From: Ilex aquifolium | Lineage: Eukaryota > Streptophyta > Magnoliopsida > Aquifoliales > Aquifoliaceae | Reading direction: 5' to 3' | Length of the DNA: 64,000 bases | Assembly (NCBI GenBank): GCA_951799425.1 | Contig: OX637402.1 | Coordinates: 9,390,001-9,454,000 of the forward strand | In this document: positions 59,998 through 64,000 of the stretch, in pieces | Numbering within the stretch: position 1 is the first letter of the stretch | Layout of the letters: every line of letters begins with the position of its first letter | The notes under the pieces: generated by a model | Database searches by the model: none | Told to the model about the DNA's origin: nothing | Seen by the model: only the letters and a program-made list of their open reading frames with translations | Position numbers and translations under genes: made by a program

Positions 59998-62661
59998 TTC
60001 TTTGTGAACCCGAATGAAAATAAAATAGAAAAATTGATTAAGAATATTATCTTTAAGTAATGATTTGTATGTCTATGTGTGATATTTCTTATTTTCGTAT
60101 TATCCATATATGTGTATCTTCTCTATTAATAAAACTAGGTGTAAAATTATCATATAGAGACATGGATCATGATAATTCATTTGTTAACTACAAGCTGAAC
60201 AACGAAGATATATGCCTAGCGGATAGTACTACGATACATACAAGCCTTCGCAATAGAAAATATTTCTCAGAACTATTTTTATCTAAAATAGGTGTTAATA
60301 CAATATCAAGTCCTATAAAATGGATTGAAGGCTCTGGCAGAGTGAATATGACACTACTCCGAGGAACAAAACTATTTATTGAAAATGCATTATATCCTAG
60401 TAGATCCAGTAGAAATCTACTAAGCTTCATAGATATACGTCGTAGTGGATATTACATTGAAATGACGAATAAGGATGTGATATAGTATTTATGCAACATA
60501 TCTAGTGTACCATGCCAGAAGCATGTACTAGAAAAACTTCACACTCTCTCTTATAGGTTTTACTATATCAGAATCAATTGTTGTGATGCACCAGAAGTGC
60601 TCTGATCCAAAGGCTTTTATGATTTGAAATGATCATATTGGTCATCTAGGATCAATAATGATGCCCATGATCATTAAGAAATCAAAAAAATATTTTCTAA
60701 AGAACCAGAAGATTATTTTACCAAGTGATTATCCATATTTTGCTTGTTCGCAAGGTAAACTGATTAATTAGACCATCCCCCTAGAAAGTGATTTCTAAAT
60801 CTCATAATTTTTTCAACGATTTCGGGGAGATATATGTGGGCTAATATACCCTTCATGTGGCCGTTTCGTTATTTCATTGTTTTCATTGACGCGCCGACAA
60901 GATGATCACATGTGTGCTTACTTTCTACACGGAATGTTGCCTTCGAAAGGCTTCTCACTCAAAATAATCCAGTTGCAAGCAAAATTCCCAAATTATCCAA
61001 TCAAGACAATTCATCTAGATAATGTTAGGAGTTTACGTCCTAGACATTCAATAACTACTACATGTCCGTAAGAATGGATATTGAGTATCTTGTTGCACAC
61101 AGTCACACTCATAATGGTTTAGCTGAATCTTTTATTAAACGTATTCAATTGATAGTTTGACATATACTTATGAAGATAAAATTACCTGTTTGTCCTTAGG
61201 GACATGTTGTATTGCATTTAGTTTCTTTAATTCATATTCGACCAAATGCATATCACACATATTCACTAGCACAACTTGTTCTTGGTCAGCAACCAAATAA
61301 TTCTCAACTACGGATTTTTGGCTGTGTTTTATATGTTCCAATTTCACCACCACAATAGACCAAGATGGATCCACAATGTTGACTTGGAATTTATGTTGAA
61401 TTTTACTCTCCTTCGATAATTAGGTATCTTGAACTTTTAATTGGTGATTTATTTAAAACATGTTTTGCATATTATCATTTCGATGAGTTATTTTTTCCAC
61501 CATTTGGGGGAGAAAAAAATAAATTAGAGGAACAACGTGAAATCATTTGGAATGTTCTAGCATTATTGCATTTTGATCCCCGGATAAACCAATGTGAACT
61601 GGAAGAAAAAATGATCGTTCATTTACAATGTATTGCAAATAACTTATCTAATGCATTCACCACATAAATAAAGTAATAAATTCACATGTGCTAGCTACAA
61701 ATGCACCAGCAAGAATTGATGTCCCTATAAAATAATCTAGTAGCACAACTATAAATGAGTTTAAGATATGCCTAAAGCATGGTTGACCTGTTGGGCACAA
61801 AAGAGATTGTCCTTAGAAAGAGCGGACAAGAGAGAGTAAATAAGGAAGTTAATACTCCAGAAGAGAATAATAAAATCCAAAGTTTGTACCCCTGAAGATA
61901 GTCATCTCATAAAACAATTACCTTATGTAAAGGCTCAGTTAACTCCAGAAGAGTCCCAAATACGTCTTCATCATGCTTAGGTACATGAGAGTGATGAGAT
62001 CTCTATAAACTATGTGCACAATGCAAAAGATGGGATCAAAATAAAGCAATTGTGAATGACATATTTTCAGTTGTTGCTGCTCTTGATATTTCAAGAGAAC
62101 AAAAAAAAGTTGATGAATGCTAAAAGAGAAATGATTGGCCAAAATGGAAAGAAGTGATTCAAGCAAAGTTAAACTCAGTAGCAAAATGGAATGTGTTTGG
62201 GCTTGTAGTCCAAAGGCCACAAGGAGTTGAACCCGTTGGATGTAAATGGGTGTTCTTGAGAAAGCACAATGAGAAAAATAAAATTGTGCAGTATAAGGCA
62301 TAACTTGTGGCAAAAGGTTTCTTTATAGAGAATTGGTATTGATTACGAGGAGAGGTATTCCCCCGCAATGGATGCTATTATTTTTAGATTTTTGATAGGA
62401 CTCACAGACTTTGAAATACTGGGTATACGTTTGATGGACGTCGTTCCGTGTATTTGTATGGCTTATTGGACAATGAGATACATATGAGAATCCCTAAGGG
62501 GTTCAAAATGCCCAGGAGCATATAATTCATAGACCTGAAGGCTGTATTCCATTAAACTTCAACTACCATTGTATGGATTAAAACAATTAGGGTGGATGTG
62601 GTATAATCACATTAGTGAATATCTCTTGAAAGAGGAATATGCCAATGATTTGATATGTGCT
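59998..62661 (+). pseudogene. pol: Copia protease, integrase and partial reverse transcriptase, degenerate
   Basis: The gag/pol frame resumes right after the array's target duplication. A protease region (LADSTTIHTSL, then LIENALYPSRSSRNLLSF, about 60210-60430) lies in a 141-codon open stretch. Next come the GAG-pre-integrase zinc region (HIGHLGSIMM near 60630) and the integrase core, with catalytic residues still visible at 60829-60831 (Asp, GDICG), 61018-61020 (Asp, LDN) and 61125-61127 (Glu, GLAESF), but in different frames. Reverse transcriptase starts near 62160 (VGCKWVFLRK near 62235, IHMRIPKGF near 62480) and ends at LLKEEYANDLIC, where the LTR at 62662 interrupts it. Many stops and frameshifts make it non-functional. 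Confidence 0.88.
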
Positions 62662-63902
62662 TGATTGGTTTTCCTTGCTTCCCACGCGAACCCAATTATG
62701 TGTATGGCTTATAATGAAGAGTGAGTGTCACCCTCACTCAAGCTCATGCAAGATGTAGAAAATTTGTGTGTGGATGAACAAAAACGTGTGTGAATATGCA
62801 AAATTGCTCTCCAAGAGTAGAGAGACTTATAGTGTCGTGTTTTAACTCGGAAAAAGTTCTAAGGGTCCTCTCAGGGAATGAAAGGGCAAGTGTTTTCGAA
62901 AGTGATTTGTAAAAGGGAAAAACTGGAAAATATTGTGATTTGAAGTTTGGTGGTTTGTGGTTTGAGAAACATGCAAGAAAAAGAGGGTTGACTAATCCAT
63001 AGAGTTCATTCCAATGGGTATGCCAAATTGACTCATTCCATTCAACCAATGGTGTCTAGGTGTTTAATTGATTCGTAGCAAGCGAGAGATGAATGTAGTT
63101 GCTTGGACAAGAGTATACCCTGTGACAAGTTTATGGTGTATCAATAGCCTACAACCACATTCGTTCGCACTCAACCTAGTCAAATCAAACACTCAACACT
63201 ACGAGGAAGAATGAAAGTGAGTCAATTTCACATACACAATAGGGAATCCCTCTTGGATTAGCCAACTAAAGGTTTAGCTATCCATGATAAAGGCAAGAAC
63301 AAATATGGAATAGAAAGACATAATTATGAAATCAAACATGAACTTGCATTAATGTAAGGAGAAGTTCAAACTACAAAAGAAATGATATTCATACTCAAAA
63401 TGTAGAGCTTGAAGAGAATAATACTTAAATGCAACAATGAAACAAGGGAACCCTAGCCATACTTAATACAACTTCAACTAAATGAGATTAAAGTGCAAAA
63501 GGAAAGGATTACATGTAAAATGAATCTTACGATAAAGAAAATGGTGAAGGAAAATGTGAAAACCAACTTTCTCTCTCTAGAACATCATCTTCTTTCTTGG
63601 ACCTTCTCTCTCTAAAAGCTTGACAATGTAAAAGTCGTGTGTAATTTTTCGTCCATCCCCTATCTCTATCCCTGAGTTTGTAGAGGTTAGAAGCATTGGG
63701 AATAGGTTCACCAAAAAGGCTTCCAAAAAATTCAGACAAAGCATGGCCCCTTTCCTTTTCCAATCATTCCTTTTTCTCTCTCCTCTAATTTCCCCCTTCC
63801 ACTCCTTCATGTATAAAGGTTGAATGCAGAGATTAGAAGACTGTGTTAGGGTGTTGAAGTTGTCAAAATCATCATTAGAATAGTAGGAGTGGGGCCTGTT
63901 AG

Positions 63903-63910
63903 CTTATAAA
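63903..63910 (-). promoter_or_regulatory. TATA box of the LTR at 62662
   Basis: The minus strand reads tttataag in ctgctttataagctaac. The first GGTACTGGTACC motif lies 47 bp upstream. Confidence 0.55.
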
Positions 63911-63956
63911 GCAGTGTGGGAGGTGATCTGGAACTTCCAGTAAAGGCACAAGTGAT

Positions 63957-64000
63957 AGGTACTGGTACCTAAATTCCAGAAGGTTCAGGTACTGGTAGCT
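63957..64000. repeat. GGTACTGGTACC near-palindromes at the window end
   Basis: Aggtactggtacct (63957-63970) and aggtactggtagct (63987-64000) are near-palindromes whose centre is CTGG where the other clusters have CCGG. The cluster probably continues beyond the window. Confidence 0.7.

Larger units (their letters stand above)
8845..62661 (+). mobile_element. Degenerate Ty1/copia element split by three large insertions
   Basis: The pieces are the 5' LTR and primer site (8845-9172), leader (9173-9501 and 18274-19234), gag (19235-20253), and protease, integrase and partial reverse transcriptase (59998-62661). A Mutator-like element (9502-18264), the tandem LTR array (20254-59992) and an Athila/Tat-like LTR (from 62662) interrupt it. 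Subtracting the first two insertions and one copy of each target duplication leaves about 5.3 kb, the usual size for this superfamily. The remainder and the 3' LTR are outside the window. The family resembles common plant copia elements whose gag starts MANI and whose primer site reads tatcagcacgag. Confidence 0.85.
62662..64000 (-). mobile_element. Athila/Tat-like LTR, runs off the window
   Basis: It begins TGATTGGTTTTCC inside copia reverse transcriptase sequence; the candidate target duplication is gtgct (62657-62661), whose partner lies outside. It is homologous along its length to the solo LTR at 26345 (gtatggcttata, the ctcagggaatg block, the caaccaatgg-type spacer). A TATA box and a palindrome cluster lie near the window end. 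Whether it is a solo LTR or the 3' LTR of a full element cannot be told here. Confidence 0.75.

Noticed and set aside
60060-60485. A functional 141-codon gene
   Set aside because: It is the protease part of the degenerate copia polyprotein; the upstream gag frame and downstream integrase are broken, and the start is an internal Met.
1-64000. tRNA or rRNA genes
   Set aside because: The only tRNA-related strings are retroelement primer-binding sites of 12-18 bases; no cloverleaf or rRNA core sequence was recognised on either strand by eye.

Overview
The window is plant nuclear DNA, almost certainly from a eudicot-type genome. Every recognisable gene in it belongs to a transposable element. These are a Ty3/gypsy Athila/Tat-type gag with a tRNA-Asp-type primer site, a Tekay/Del-type chromovirus integrase with a chromodomain, a degenerate Ty1/copia polyprotein, a Mutator-like element, Helitron ends and many solo LTRs. 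I found no intact host gene, no tRNA or rRNA gene and no CRISPR array. The species cannot be named from this sequence.

Layout. At 1-1799 lies the 5' part of a minus-strand Athila/Tat-type element (LTR, primer site, open gag), inserted in a chromovirus whose 3' end (integrase, chromodomain, 3' LTR) occupies 1801-6403. The tail of that LTR has an 85-bp duplication of the LTR-end/primer-site junction and is split by a 711-bp solo LTR (5650-6360). A Helitron-like element follows (6774-8803).

From about 8845 to 62661 everything is one old Ty1/copia element of about 5.3 kb net, blown apart by insertions. A Mutator-like element with a 9-bp target duplication (9502-18264) sits in its leader. That element was itself hit by solo LTRs (9511-11500, and 12920-17657 with an opposite-orientation relative at 14419-16985 inside it). 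The gag/pol region is split by a 39,739-bp block (20254-59992). Another Athila/Tat-like LTR (62662 to the window end) truncates the copia reverse transcriptase.

The central block is the main discovery. It is a head-to-tail array of nine ~2.94-kb LTRs separated by eight 1.12-1.14-kb internal segments, all on the minus strand, with a period of 4,068-4,107 bp where uninterrupted. The internal segment is a deleted chromovirus: a tRNA-Met primer site, a protease/reverse-transcriptase fragment and a polypurine tract. One 5-bp duplication (ataac) flanks the entire array, and the copia reading frame resumes across it, so the array grew from a single insertion. Six central units are nearly identical, like a satellite being born from a retrotransposon. 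One LTR of the array (24322-31442) carries a further nest: an Athila/Tat-like solo LTR containing a solo LTR of the array's own family.

A second theme is a promoter architecture shared by LTRs of different families. Short perfect palindromes, mostly with a CCGG core, are clustered roughly 45-65 bp upstream of the TATA box. The palindrome sequence differs from LTR to LTR while the position and layout are kept.
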